The notes under the pieces: generated by a model
The model's input: the letters and a program-made list of their open reading frames with translations, nothing else
The model's database searches: none
Told to the model about the DNA's origin: nothing
Assembly (NCBI GenBank): GCA_020632955.1
Contig: JACKEO010000009.1
Location: 120,891 to 184,890 of the forward strand
Source: Alphaproteobacteria bacterium
GTDB taxonomy: Bacteria; Myxococcota_A; UBA796; GCA-2862545
DNA length: 64,000 bases
Reading direction: 5' to 3'
Program-made: the position numbers and the translations under genes
Shown: positions 8,348 through 16,381 of the stretch, one piece after another
How the letters are laid out: each line of letters begins with the position of its first letter
Position numbering within the stretch: position 1 is the first letter of the stretch

Positions 8348-9517
8348 ATGTCGTCGCCCCGTCTCTCGTCCGTCCTGATCCTCCTGACGCTGGGCGCCTG
8401 CGGTCCTGCCGCCGACACGGACGGGGACACCGACGCGGTGGACACGGGCGACACGGGCGACTCCGGCAGCGCCTGCCGCACCGAGCCCGGCCCCTGGTCG
8501 TCGGCGGGCTGGTCGACGAGCACGGTGGAGGCGCTCGCGCTGCGGGCCCAGCTCGACACCCTGGTGGGCGCGGACACCATGCGCGGTGCCGAGCAGGGCG
8601 CGGTCACGGTGGACGAGCTCGCCGACCTGACCGGCCCCTTCGAGGCCGGCAGCCCGAGCCTCCTCCTCGTGACCACGCCCGCCTACCGGGCGGTGGTCGA
8701 GGACGCGTTCGAGGACTTCGTCGCGCTCGTCACCAGCGGGAACACCGACCTCTTCGACGACGGCGGGGCCTGGGCGCCCGGCACCTCGGGCGGCATCACG
8801 CCCGAGGGATCGCGCGGCATGAACACGGGCGGACTCGAGGTGCGCCAGTTCGTCGAGAAGGGACTGTACGCGGGCGGCGCCTTCTACCCGTGGGCCCAGC
8901 GGCTCACGGCCGACGACATCACCCCCGACACGGTGGACGCCATCGCGGCCCTGTGGGGTGCGAGCGAGACGCTCGACCCCGAGGAGCGCACCGACGCGGC
9001 CAGCTACAGCCACGCCATGGGCTACTTCGCCCCCATCGCCGAGGCGCTGACCCAGGCCCAGGCCTACGCCGGCGACCCCGCCTGCGGCGCCGAGCGGGAT
9101 GCCGCCCTCGTCGAGGTCTTCCGGCTGTGGGAGGAGGCCATGGCGGGTCGCGCGGTCTACTACGCGGGCTTCGCGTCCGAGAAGTTCACCTCGGCGGGCA
9201 GCGAGGCCGATCTGGTCGACGCCCTCCACGAGTTCGCGGAGGGCGTGGCGCTGGTGCTGTCGTTCCGCGAGCTCTCCGCCCCGTCCTCCGGACCGCTGGC
9301 GGGGGCGGCGCGGGTGATCACCGACGCGCAGATCGACGCGATCCTGTCGGCCTTCGGGGTGGACCGCACCGATCTCGGGGCCTCCACGACGGGGTCCTTC
9401 GTCACCGACGCGGCGGGCTTCGCCGCGGCCGTGGCCACCGCGGAGGGCGTGCTGAAGGAGGCCTACGGCCTGTCGGACGCGGAGCTCGCGGACTGGCGCA
9501 GCCCCACCGGCGGCTGA
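8348..9517 (+). CDS. DUF4856-like lipoprotein of an iron-type cluster
   Basis: The start ATG 8348 opens a lipoprotein signal (MSSPRLSSVLILLTLGAC) with lipobox LGAC, followed by an Asp/Thr/Gly-rich linker. The body shows features I associate with DUF4856 proteins: GGLEVRQFVEKGLYAGGAF, a YSHAMGYFAP segment and a late WEEAMAGRAVYYAGF helix. Such proteins are often encoded beside imelysins and TonB receptors and are thought to serve iron acquisition; the biochemical role is unknown. It is the first gene after the Fur-like box at 8290 and precedes two tiny membrane proteins and a DUF547 lipoprotein on the same strand. A longer start at TTG 8306 would overlap the promoter and is rejected. Confidence 0.7.
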   Translation: MSSPRLSSVLILLTLGACGPAADTDGDTDAVDTGDTGDSGSACRTEPGPWSSAGWSTSTVEALALRAQLDTLVGADTMRGAEQGAVTVDELADLTGPFEAGSPSLLLVTTPAYRAVVEDAFEDFVALVTSGNTDLFDDGGAWAPGTSGGITPEGSRGMNTGGLEVRQFVEKGLYAGGAFYPWAQRLTADDITPDTVDAIAALWGASETLDPEERTDAASYSHAMGYFAPIAEALTQAQAYAGDPACGAERDAALVEVFRLWEEAMAGRAVYYAGFASEKFTSAGSEADLVDALHEFAEGVALVLSFRELSAPSSGPLAGAARVITDAQIDAILSAFGVDRTDLGASTTGSFVTDAAGFAAAVATAEGVLKEAYGLSDAELADWRSPTGG

Positions 9518-9594
9518 TCCCGCGGGGGACGGTCCCGGAGGTCGCGTCCTCGGGGGGGGCTGGTTAGCGAACGCTCCTCGGAGGACCTGCGACC

Positions 9595-9741
9595 ATGGCC
9601 GAGCCGTCCTACACCCTCTACGCCGATCGCCCCGTCTGGCAGCGCGTCCCGTGGTGGGTGTGGCTGGTGGGCGGGGTGCTCCTCGTCTGGAAGCTCACGG
9701 CCCGTCGGCGTCGCAAGGACTTCGAGGACTACCTGCGCTGA
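9595..9741 (+). CDS. Small single-pass membrane protein (48 aa)
   Basis: ATG 9595 has GGAGGA (9580-9585) upstream and opens a 48-residue protein. It has a short polar N-terminus (MAEPSYTLYADRPVWQRV), one strongly hydrophobic segment WWVWLVGGVLLVW and a basic cytosolic-type tail (KLTARRRRKDFEDYLR). The Arg-rich tail predicts the C-terminus inside. The stop TGA is immediately followed by the ATG of the next small gene with no spacing, so the two are probably translated together. A possible -10 (GGTTAG, 9562-9567) lies 27 bases upstream. No family is recognised; it is real by ribosome site, codon pattern and neat packing. Confidence 0.6.
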   Translation: MAEPSYTLYADRPVWQRVPWWVWLVGGVLLVWKLTARRRRKDFEDYLR

Positions 9742-9888
9742 ATGTGGCGCCGCAGGATCCTCACCGTGCTGGTCGTGGCGGTGGCCACCTGTGCCGGAGG
9801 CCTGCTGTGGCTGGCCGAGGGCGACGCCGGTGAGGCCGTCGCGCCGGTCGTGGGCGCCGCGCGCGAGCTGGTGGATGCGGCGCGGTAG
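9742..9888 (+). CDS. Small membrane or exported protein (48 aa)
   Basis: The ATG directly abuts the TGA of the preceding 48-residue gene. This product is also 48 residues: a basic start (MWRRR), a hydrophobic stretch ILTVLVVAVATCAGGLLWLA and an acidic/alanine tail ending ARELVDAAR. It reads as an N-terminally anchored peptide with a periplasmic tail. Its last 14 bases overlap the start of the DUF547 gene (ATG 9875), which ties it to the same translational unit. The function is unknown. The identical length to its neighbour may be chance, since the two sequences are not similar. Confidence 0.55.
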   Translation: MWRRRILTVLVVAVATCAGGLLWLAEGDAGEAVAPVVGAARELVDAAR

Positions 9889-10744
9889 CCGCCTGCTGCT
9901 GGCGGGGCTGGCCGCCTGCCGCCCGCTGCTCGCCCCCGTGGTCGACCCGCCCGCCACCGACCCGCTCGACGCCTACGACGCCCTGCTCGCGGAGGTCGTG
10001 CACCAGGACGGCGGGGTGGACTACGCCGCCCTCGCGACACGTCGCGAGGCCCTGGACGCCTTCGTCGCGTGGGTGGGCGCGCCGCGGGAGGTCGACGCGA
10101 ACATCCCGCGCCACGCCTTCCTGCTCAACGCCTACAACGCGCTGGTGCTGCACGCGGTGCTGCACGACGGCGTCCCCGCGTCGGTCTACGACCTGCGCGG
10201 CTGGATCCCGCTGCCGGGGTCCGCCTTCTTCTACGAGCGCGCCTTCCTGCTCGACGGCCGCCCCACCTCCCTCTGGGAGATCGAGCACGAGCTGCTGCGC
10301 TTCCGGCTGCTCGACCCGCGCGACCACGGCGCCCTGAGCTGCGCCACCCGGAGCTGCCCGCCCCTGCGCGCCGAGGCCTACCGGGACGCGGGCCTGCGGT
10401 CCCAGCTGGACGAGCAGATGATGCGCTGGCTCGAGGACCCGGTGCGCGGGCTCGCCTTCGAGGGGGACGTGCTCCTGCTGAGTCCGCTCTTCGACACGTA
10501 CCGGCGGGACTTCGAGTTCAGCCATGGCGGCGAGGACCTGTGCGCCGTGCTGGCACGGTGGACGGAGCCGCGCACGGCGGCGCGCCTGCGACGGCTCGCG
10601 CGGAACGGCTGCCCGCACGTCGCGCTGCCGTACGACCGCTCGCTGAACGACGCGCCCGCCACCGCCCGGGTCCGCGGGTCCGGTCGCCCGGGGGCCGGCC
10701 GCCCCGACGACGCCGGGGACACCGGGGCCGACGCCGGTCCGTGA
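9875..10744 (+). CDS. DUF547-domain lipoprotein
   Basis: ATG 9875 gives MRRGSRLLLAGLAAC, a lipoprotein signal with lipobox LAAC. The body matches DUF547 proteins: HQDGGVDYAAL at the start, the central HAFLLNAYNALVLHAVL, and HGALSCATRSCPPLRAEAY with its paired Cys. DUF547 proteins are common in marine and myxobacterial genomes and have no established activity, although the fold has been compared to papain-like hydrolases. The start lies inside the end of the previous small gene, so translation is likely coupled. The protein ends in a Gly/Asp-rich tail. It closes the first of two units in this iron-type cluster. Confidence 0.8.
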   Translation: MRRGSRLLLAGLAACRPLLAPVVDPPATDPLDAYDALLAEVVHQDGGVDYAALATRREALDAFVAWVGAPREVDANIPRHAFLLNAYNALVLHAVLHDGVPASVYDLRGWIPLPGSAFFYERAFLLDGRPTSLWEIEHELLRFRLLDPRDHGALSCATRSCPPLRAEAYRDAGLRSQLDEQMMRWLEDPVRGLAFEGDVLLLSPLFDTYRRDFEFSHGGEDLCAVLARWTEPRTAARLRRLARNGCPHVALPYDRSLNDAPATARVRGSGRPGAGRPDDAGDTGADAGP

Positions 10745-10771
10745 GCTGCCTCGCCGCCACGTCCGGCGGCG

Positions 10772-10800
10772 TTGCGGGCTCCCAGACGCGTCGATAGGTG
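10772..10800 (+). promoter_or_regulatory. Promoter of the imelysin-receptor operon
   Basis: TTGCGG (10772-10777), a 17-bp spacer and TAGGTG (10795-10800) form a plausible promoter. The Fur-like palindrome at 10813-10827 would then lie at the transcription start. The -10 resembles the TA-containing elements found before several other genes in the window. Confidence 0.4.
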
Positions 10801-10812
10801 CGGCCGCCGAAT

Positions 10813-10827
10813 CGAAAGTGACTTTCA
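10813..10827. promoter_or_regulatory. Fur-box-like palindrome 2
   Basis: CGAAAGTGACTTTCA contains the perfect 6-1-6 palindrome GAAAGT-G-ACTTTC (10814-10826). It has the size and symmetry of a Fur 7-1-7 box and closely matches the palindrome at 8290-8304. It sits 16 bases before the imelysin ATG, where a repressor would block transcription. Binding by Fur is inferred from form and from the gene it precedes. Confidence 0.6.
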
Positions 10828-10843
10828 AGTGCATGGAGGCGGG

Positions 10844-12034
10844 ATGCCGAGCGTGCGGGAGCGGCGGTCGTGGGGCTTCGTCGCGGGGCTGTGCGGCCTG
10901 GCGGTGGCCGGGCCCTTCCTGGGCTGCGGACCGGGAGCGGAGCCGGAGGGCAACGAGCTCGTCGATGGCCTGCTGGAGCGGGTGGGACCCGACGTGGTGC
11001 TGCCCACCCTGGCCGAGGTGGAGCCCGCCTTCGTGGCGCTCGCGCAGGCGACCGGCGCGTGGGTTGCGGACCCGGGGTCCGCGGACGCGCGCGAGGCGGC
11101 GCAGGCTGCGTGGCGCGAGGCGATGGCCGCCTGGCAGGTGGCGGAGGTGCACCAGCTCGGACCTGCGGCCACCTCGCTGCGGCCCGGGGGGCGCGATCTG
11201 CGCGACGCGATCTACTCCTGGCCCACCACGAGCCGCTGCAGGGTGGACCAGGCCACCGCCGACGGGCCGCCCGCCGACGTCGCGGCCGTGCGCGCGCAGC
11301 TCGTCGACGTGCGCGGACTCGATGCGCTCGAGGTGCTGCTCTTCAGTCCTCCCACCGAGAACGGCTGCCTGCCGTCGGTGGCGCCGAACGCCTCGGGCGC
11401 CTGGGACGCCCTCGGCGCCGACGGGATCGCCGCGGCGCGTGCGGCCCACGCCGCGGTGCTGGCCGAGGATCTCGTCGGTCAGGTGCGCCTGCTCCAGACG
11501 GCGTGGGATCCGGACGGCGAGGACTTCGGGGCGCTGCTCGGTCGTCCCGGCGTGGGGGACTCCCCCTACGACGGCGAGGCCGACGCTCTCGATGCCGTCT
11601 ACGCGGCGCTCTTCTACCTGGAGCTGGTCACGAAGGACCAGAAGCTGGGTGAGGTGCTGGGGCTGCAGCCCTGCGAGGAGGGGTGCTCCGGCGCACCCGA
11701 GACGGCGCTGTCGGGCAGCTCGCACCTGTGGATCGGGCCCAACCTCGAGGGCTTCCGTCGCCTCTTCCACGGCGGGGAGGGCAGGGGCCTCGACGACCTG
11801 CTCGACGACCTCGGCCATGGTGATCTGGCGGTGGATCTCGAGGCCGCGCTCGACGCGGCCGACCTCGCGGCCTCCGCCCTCGTCGCGCCGATCGAGGAGA
11901 GCGGCATGGAGCCCGGTGATCCGGGACGTGCCGCGTACGAGGCCGTGAAGGTGCTCACCGACCTGCTCAAGGGCGACCTGGTCACGGTCCTCGCGCTCGC
12001 GGTGCCCCAGGAGGCCGCCGGCGACAATGACTGA
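10844..12034 (+). CDS. Imelysin-family (M75-like) lipoprotein
   Basis: Imelysins are iron-regulated envelope proteins once described as insulin-cleaving peptidases and now thought to bind iron or haem-related ligands. The 396-residue protein has a signal ending in lipobox FLGC and two helical repeats. The first includes WREAMAAWQVAEVHQLGP, a SWPTTSRCRVDQ segment and VRGLDALEVLLF, which aligns with the family motif GxHxxE but has Asp in place of His. A WIGPNLEGFRRLF segment lies in the second half. ATG 10844 has GGAGG upstream; an earlier reading would cross the Fur-like box. Its last 8 bases overlap the start of the TonB-receptor fusion. Confidence 0.85.
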   Translation: MPSVRERRSWGFVAGLCGLAVAGPFLGCGPGAEPEGNELVDGLLERVGPDVVLPTLAEVEPAFVALAQATGAWVADPGSADAREAAQAAWREAMAAWQVAEVHQLGPAATSLRPGGRDLRDAIYSWPTTSRCRVDQATADGPPADVAAVRAQLVDVRGLDALEVLLFSPPTENGCLPSVAPNASGAWDALGADGIAAARAAHAAVLAEDLVGQVRLLQTAWDPDGEDFGALLGRPGVGDSPYDGEADALDAVYAALFYLELVTKDQKLGEVLGLQPCEEGCSGAPETALSGSSHLWIGPNLEGFRRLFHGGEGRGLDDLLDDLGHGDLAVDLEAALDAADLAASALVAPIEESGMEPGDPGRAAYEAVKVLTDLLKGDLVTVLALAVPQEAAGDND

Positions 12035-15000
12035 GGGCCTCGCCATGCTGCTGCAGGCGCTCGCCGAGCCCTTCGTGGATCCGGCGAGCCGCACCTTCCT
12101 GCCCGCCCTGGCCGCGAGCGGGCTGGTGGCGGCCGCGTGGGCCGTGGCGCGCCGGCGTGGCGCTGTCGGAGCTGCGGTGCGCGCGCTCCCCGGCGTGCTC
12201 GTGCCCTGGCGGCTGTGGCGCCATCGCTCGTCGCGACTCGACGTGCAGGTGCTCCTCGTGCGGCAGGTGCTGGGCGTGCTCGGGCTGATCCCCGCCCTCG
12301 GGTCGGCGTGGTGGGTGGCCACCCGCTGCGCGCGTGCCCTCGACGCCACGCTGGGCGCGCCCGCCGTCCCGGACGTGCCGGTCGCCGTGCAGGCGGTGGC
12401 CTACGCGCTGGTGCTCTTCGTGGCCTGGGACCTGTCCCGCTACCTGCTCCACCGCCTGATGCACGAGGTGCCGGCCCTGTGGGAGGTGCACCAGGTCCAC
12501 CACTCGGCCGAGGTGCTCACGCCGCTCACCTTCTTCCGGGTCCACCCGATCGAGGCGATGCTCTACGAGCTCCGGGGCGTGGTGGTGACCGGCCTGGTGG
12601 CCGGCGGCTGGTACTGGCTCTTCCGCGGAGAGACGGGCCCGGTGACCCTGCTCGGCGTGCACGCCCTCGGCCTGGTGGCCAACGCCACCACGGGCAACCT
12701 GCGCCACAGCCACCTGCCGCTCGGCTTCGGTCGGCTGGAGGCGTGGCTGGTGAGTCCCGCGCAGCACCAGCTCCACCACGGGCAGGAGGAGGCGCAGCAG
12801 CGGAGCAACTACGGCACCTGGCTCGCGGCCTGGGATCGCCTCGGGGGCAGCTGGCAGCCCTCCGCGGGCGCGCGACCGGTGTTCGGCCTGCGCGCGACCG
12901 ACCGCAACCATGCCCCCGACGACGTGGTGAGCGTGCTCGTGCGGCCCGTCGTGGCGGCCCTCGCGCGGCTGGGTCCGCGGCGGCCCGTGGCCCTGGCCGG
13001 GCTGGTGCTGGCGGCGGGTGCGCGCGCGGAGGAGCCTCCGGAGGCCGCCCCGGATGCGCCCCCGCCCGAGGACGGCACCGCGCCCGAGGAGGCCGGCACG
13101 GCTCCCTCCGAAGCGGGGGAGGAGGACGAGCTCGACCCCGGGATGGTGGTGATCGTCGAGCAGCGGGGCGGCGTGCCGCGGGCTGCGGGCTCCGCCCACG
13201 TCATCGGCGAGGAGGAGCTGGAGCGCTGGGAGGCCGACGACATCCACCGCGTGCTCGCCAAGGTGCCCGGCGTGTACGTGCGGGGCGAGGACGGCTTCGG
13301 CCTGCGTCCGAACATCGGCCTGCGGGGGGCGAACAGCGATCGCAGCGCGAAGATCACGCTCATGGAGGACGGCATCCTCCTGGCGCCGGCGCCCTATGCC
13401 GCGCCGGCCGCCTACTACTTCCCGATGACCACCCGGGTGGTGGGGGTGGAGGTCTTCAAGGGCCCGGCGGCCACCCGGCACGGGCCGCACACCGTGGGCG
13501 GGGCCATCAACCTGCAGACGCGGCCGCTGCCCGACCACCACGTGGCCTCGCTCGACGCGGCGCTCGGCATGCGCTCGTCGGTGAAGGTCCACGGCTTCGC
13601 CGGCACCGGCACCGATCGGTGGGGGCTGCTGCTGGAGGGCGTGCACCTCGGCACGGGCGGCTTCAAGGAGCTGGACTCCGGCAACCCCACGGGCTTCGAG
13701 CGGCAGGAGCTGATGCTCAAGGCCGGCGTCCGCGGCGACCCGTCCCGCACCGTGGTGCACGGGCTCGAGCTCAAGGTCGGCTACGCGCGGGAGCAGTCCG
13801 ACGAGACCTACCTGGGCCTGTCGTCGGCGGACTTCGCGGCCACGCCCTACCGTCGCTACGCCGCGAGCGACGGCGACCGCATGCGCTGGCAGCGCACCCA
13901 GGCCGAGCTCACCTGGCGGATCCGGGGGCCCTCCTTCGACCTGCGCACCACCGCCTACCACCACATGCTCCTGCGCCGGTGGACCAAGGTGAACCGCTTC
14001 GCCGGCGGACCCGACCTGCACGACCTGCTGCTCGCCGACCCCGGGGGGCGTGCGGGCGTCTTCCAGGCGATCCTCCGCGGCGACCAGGACAGCGCCACGC
14101 CGGACGAGCAGATCATGGTGGGCACGAACGATCGCCGCTTCCACAGCCTCGGCCTGCAGAGCACGGCCCACTGGCAGGCGAGCGCGGGCCCCGTGCAGAG
14201 CCGGCTGGAGCTCGGGCTGCGGGTGCACGGCGACCTGGTGGACCGGACGCACACCGAGGACCCGTTCGCGATGGTGGACGGGGCCCGCGTCGCCACCGGG
14301 GGGGCCACCCTCACCACCCTCGACGTGCACACCGAGGCCCTCGCCCTGGCGGCACACGCCCACGAGGACCTGGGCATCGGACCGATCCGCGTGCTCCCGG
14401 GCGTGCGGGTGGAGGTCGTGCAGACCGCGGTGGAGGAGGCCGGCGTCCGCGAGGACCCGACGTGGCGCGCCATCGGCCTGCCGGGCCTGGGCGTCGTGGG
14501 TCAGGCCACGTGGTGGCTGGACCTCTTCGCCGGCGTGCACCGCGGCTTCAGCCCCGTCGCCCCGCGCTCGCCCGCCGACACGCGGCCCGAGACGAGCTGG
14601 AACGTGGAGGCCGGCGCCCGGGCCACCACGGGGTCCACCCGGGCCGAGGCGGTGGGGTTCTACGTCGACTACGACAACCTCACCGGCCAGTGCACCTTCT
14701 CGGCGGGCTGCGCCGACGACCAGCTCGACGCCCAGCTCAACGGTGGCGCCGTGGACGTGTACGGCGTCGAGGCCCTCGTGGCCCAGGAGATCCGGCTGCC
14801 CCACCAGCTCGAGCTGCTGCTGGAGGGGTCCTACACCTGGACGGGGAGCCGCTTCCGCACGGGCTTCGAGTCCTCCTTCCCGCAGTTCGGACGTGTGGAG
14901 GCGGGCGACGCGCTGCCCTACGTGCCGGAGCACCAGGGCGCGCTGCGCGCCACGCTGGGCCACCCGCGGTTCACCTTCGCGCTCGGCGCCGACCTGCGCG

Positions 15001-15254
15001 GGCCGATGCGTGACGTGGCGGGGCAGGGCGACGTGCCCGAGGACGAGCTCCTCCCGCTCACGTGGACCCTGGATCTGGCGACCACCGTGGTGATCACCCG
15101 CTTCCTGTCGGCCTACGCCACGGTCTCCAACCTGGCGGACCGGGTGAACCTCGCCTCCTTCCGGCCCTTCGGCGCACGCCCCGGCATGCCCGTGCAGGTC
15201 ATGGCCGGCCTGAAGCTGTCGCTGCCGGAGGGTGGACGCGACGGACGGCGTTAG
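12027..15254 (+). CDS. Sterol desaturase/fatty acid hydroxylase domain fused in frame to a FecA-like TonB receptor
   Basis: One uninterrupted 1075-codon frame holds two proteins' worth of sequence. Residues 1-300 form a membrane-bound diiron hydroxylase: several hydrophobic helices and His clusters HRLMH (142-146), HQVHH (155-159), HSH (227-229) and HQLHH (247-251). Residues from about 375 to the end form a TonB-dependent receptor with a TonB-box-like MVVIVEQ, plug motifs GLRGANSDRSAKITLMEDG and VEVFKGPAATRHGPHTVGGAIN, and a beta barrel; it is closest in style to FecA-type iron receptors. Between them (309-334) lies a typical signal peptide. The start overlaps the imelysin stop, so the two are coupled. 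Whether it is made as one chain or two is open. Confidence 0.85.
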   Translation: MTEGLAMLLQALAEPFVDPASRTFLPALAASGLVAAAWAVARRRGAVGAAVRALPGVLVPWRLWRHRSSRLDVQVLLVRQVLGVLGLIPALGSAWWVATRCARALDATLGAPAVPDVPVAVQAVAYALVLFVAWDLSRYLLHRLMHEVPALWEVHQVHHSAEVLTPLTFFRVHPIEAMLYELRGVVVTGLVAGGWYWLFRGETGPVTLLGVHALGLVANATTGNLRHSHLPLGFGRLEAWLVSPAQHQLHHGQEEAQQRSNYGTWLAAWDRLGGSWQPSAGARPVFGLRATDRNHAPDDVVSVLVRPVVAALARLGPRRPVALAGLVLAAGARAEEPPEAAPDAPPPEDGTAPEEAGTAPSEAGEEDELDPGMVVIVEQRGGVPRAAGSAHVIGEEELERWEADDIHRVLAKVPGVYVRGEDGFGLRPNIGLRGANSDRSAKITLMEDGILLAPAPYAAPAAYYFPMTTRVVGVEVFKGPAATRHGPHTVGGAINLQTRPLPDHHVASLDAALGMRSSVKVHGFAGTGTDRWGLLLEGVHLGTGGFKELDSGNPTGFERQELMLKAGVRGDPSRTVVHGLELKVGYAREQSDETYLGLSSADFAATPYRRYAASDGDRMRWQRTQAELTWRIRGPSFDLRTTAYHHMLLRRWTKVNRFAGGPDLHDLLLADPGGRAGVFQAILRGDQDSATPDEQIMVGTNDRRFHSLGLQSTAHWQASAGPVQSRLELGLRVHGDLVDRTHTEDPFAMVDGARVATGGATLTTLDVHTEALALAAHAHEDLGIGPIRVLPGVRVEVVQTAVEEAGVREDPTWRAIGLPGLGVVGQATWWLDLFAGVHRGFSPVAPRSPADTRPETSWNVEAGARATTGSTRAEAVGFYVDYDNLTGQCTFSAGCADDQLDAQLNGGAVDVYGVEALVAQEIRLPHQLELLLEGSYTWTGSRFRTGFESSFPQFGRVEAGDALPYVPEHQGALRATLGHPRFTFALGADLRGPMRDVAGQGDVPEDELLPLTWTLDLATTVVITRFLSAYATVSNLADRVNLASFRPFGARPGMPVQVMAGLKLSLPEGGRDGRR
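12951..13028 (+). other. Internal GTG start and signal-peptide-like junction inside the fusion gene
   Basis: At codon 309 an in-frame GTG opens the stretch ending RRPVALAGLVLAAGARA. It has a basic start, a hydrophobic core and an ARA cleavage site before EE, exactly what an outer-membrane receptor needs at its N-terminus. No strong ribosome site is obvious upstream. It marks either a recent fusion that lost the stop codon between two genes or a second translation start. Confidence 0.5.
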
Positions 15255-15274
15255 GAGGCGGGGTCGGAGGCGCC

Positions 15275-16189
15275 GTGTCGTCCAAGCCCCGCAAGCCGCC
15301 CTGGCTCAAGGTCCCGCTCCCCACCTCGTCCCGCTACGGCCGGATCAAGGCCCGCGCGCGCGAGCTGCGGCTCGCCACGGTGTGCGAGGAGGCGCGCTGC
15401 CCGAACATCGGGGAGTGCTGGGGCGGTGGCACCGCCACCTTCATGGTGATGGGCGAGGTGTGCACGCGGGGCTGCCGCTTCTGCGCGGTCACCACGCGAC
15501 GGCTCGGGGTGCCCCTGGATCCGGAGGAGCCTCGGAACGTCGCCGAGGCGATCCGCGAGATGGATCTCGACTACGTGGTGATCACGTCGGTGGATCGTGA
15601 CGACCTGCCCGACCAGGGGGCGGGCCACTTCGCCGCCTGCATCGAGGCCGTGCGCGTGGCCTCGCCGAAGACGCTGGTGGAGGTGCTCATCCCGGACTTC
15701 CGCGGCGACCTGGGCTGCCTGCTGCGGGTGGTCGAGGCCCAGCCCGAGGTCATCGCCCACAACGTGGAGGTGGTGGAGCGCCTCTCTCCGCGGATCCGCG
15801 ACCCCCGCGCCACGTATCGGCAGTCGCTGGAGGTGCTGCGCGCGGTGAAGCGGATGGATCCAGGCCGCGCGACGAAGTCCTCGCTGATGGTGGGGCTCGG
15901 GGAGCGCGAGGACGAGATGGTGGAGGCCATGCGCGACCTGCGCGAGGTGGGCGTCGACTTCCTCACGGTGGGCCAGTACCTGCGTCCCACCGACAAGCAC
16001 GCCCCGATGGTCGAGTACGTCCACCCCGACCAGTTCGAGCGCTATCGCGAGATCGGCGAGGAGCTGGGCTTCCGCTACGTGGCCAGCGGCCCCCTGGTGC
16101 GCAGCAGCTACCGGGCCGGCGAGGTCTTCGTCCGCGACCTCGTCCGCCCTCGGGTCGAGGCGAGCGCAGGCGAGCGGCCCACGCCCTGA
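15275..16189 (+). CDS. lipA: Lipoyl synthase LipA
   Basis: LipA inserts two sulfur atoms into octanoyl groups on E2 and GcvH proteins. The 304-residue protein has both iron-sulfur sites: CEEARCPNIGEC (auxiliary cluster, Cys 37, 42, 48) and CTRGCRFC (radical SAM cluster, Cys 63, 67, 70). It also has the C-terminal RSSY segment that holds the cluster serine. GTG 15275 is chosen because GGAGG lies at 15266-15270 and the N-terminus then begins SSKPRKPPWLKV, as in the family. It follows the receptor fusion by 20 bp. No lipB is seen in the window, though an E2 acceptor is encoded at 31232. Confidence 0.95.
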   Translation: MSSKPRKPPWLKVPLPTSSRYGRIKARARELRLATVCEEARCPNIGECWGGGTATFMVMGEVCTRGCRFCAVTTRRLGVPLDPEEPRNVAEAIREMDLDYVVITSVDRDDLPDQGAGHFAACIEAVRVASPKTLVEVLIPDFRGDLGCLLRVVEAQPEVIAHNVEVVERLSPRIRDPRATYRQSLEVLRAVKRMDPGRATKSSLMVGLGEREDEMVEAMRDLREVGVDFLTVGQYLRPTDKHAPMVEYVHPDQFERYREIGEELGFRYVASGPLVRSSYRAGEVFVRDLVRPRVEASAGERPTP

Positions 16190-16194
16190 CCTCC

Positions 16195-16218
16195 GGCGCG
16201 GTGTGCGCAAGCCGCGCC
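16195..16218 (+). terminator. Possible terminator hairpin after lipA
   Basis: A 7-bp inverted repeat GGCGCGG/CCGCGCC with a 10-base loop begins about 5 bases after the lipA stop. It lacks a T tract, so intrinsic termination is uncertain. Confidence 0.3.
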
Positions 16219-16381
16219 ACCATGCGGGTGCGCGACGCCCCCGAACGCCCTGTCCTGGGATCCATCTTCCTCGGATAGTGGAGCATACAACAGCGTTCAC
16301 GTCGTACCGAAGTACTAGTTTCCCCGGTCGGGTGGCGTTGCTGCCAGTCGTCCGGTACGTTGGCGGCGGACGTCCGGGGGG

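Noticed and set aside
4765..8378. Two frames over 1000 codons long opposite or overlapping icmF
   Set aside because: They are low-complexity Arg/Gly/Ala or Val/Glu/Leu-rich shadows of the icmF codons at high GC and have no domains; icmF itself has full family motifs.
11982..14963. A 993-codon minus-strand frame opposite the receptor fusion
   Set aside because: It is the antisense shadow of the sterol desaturase-TonB gene and shows no recognisable domain.
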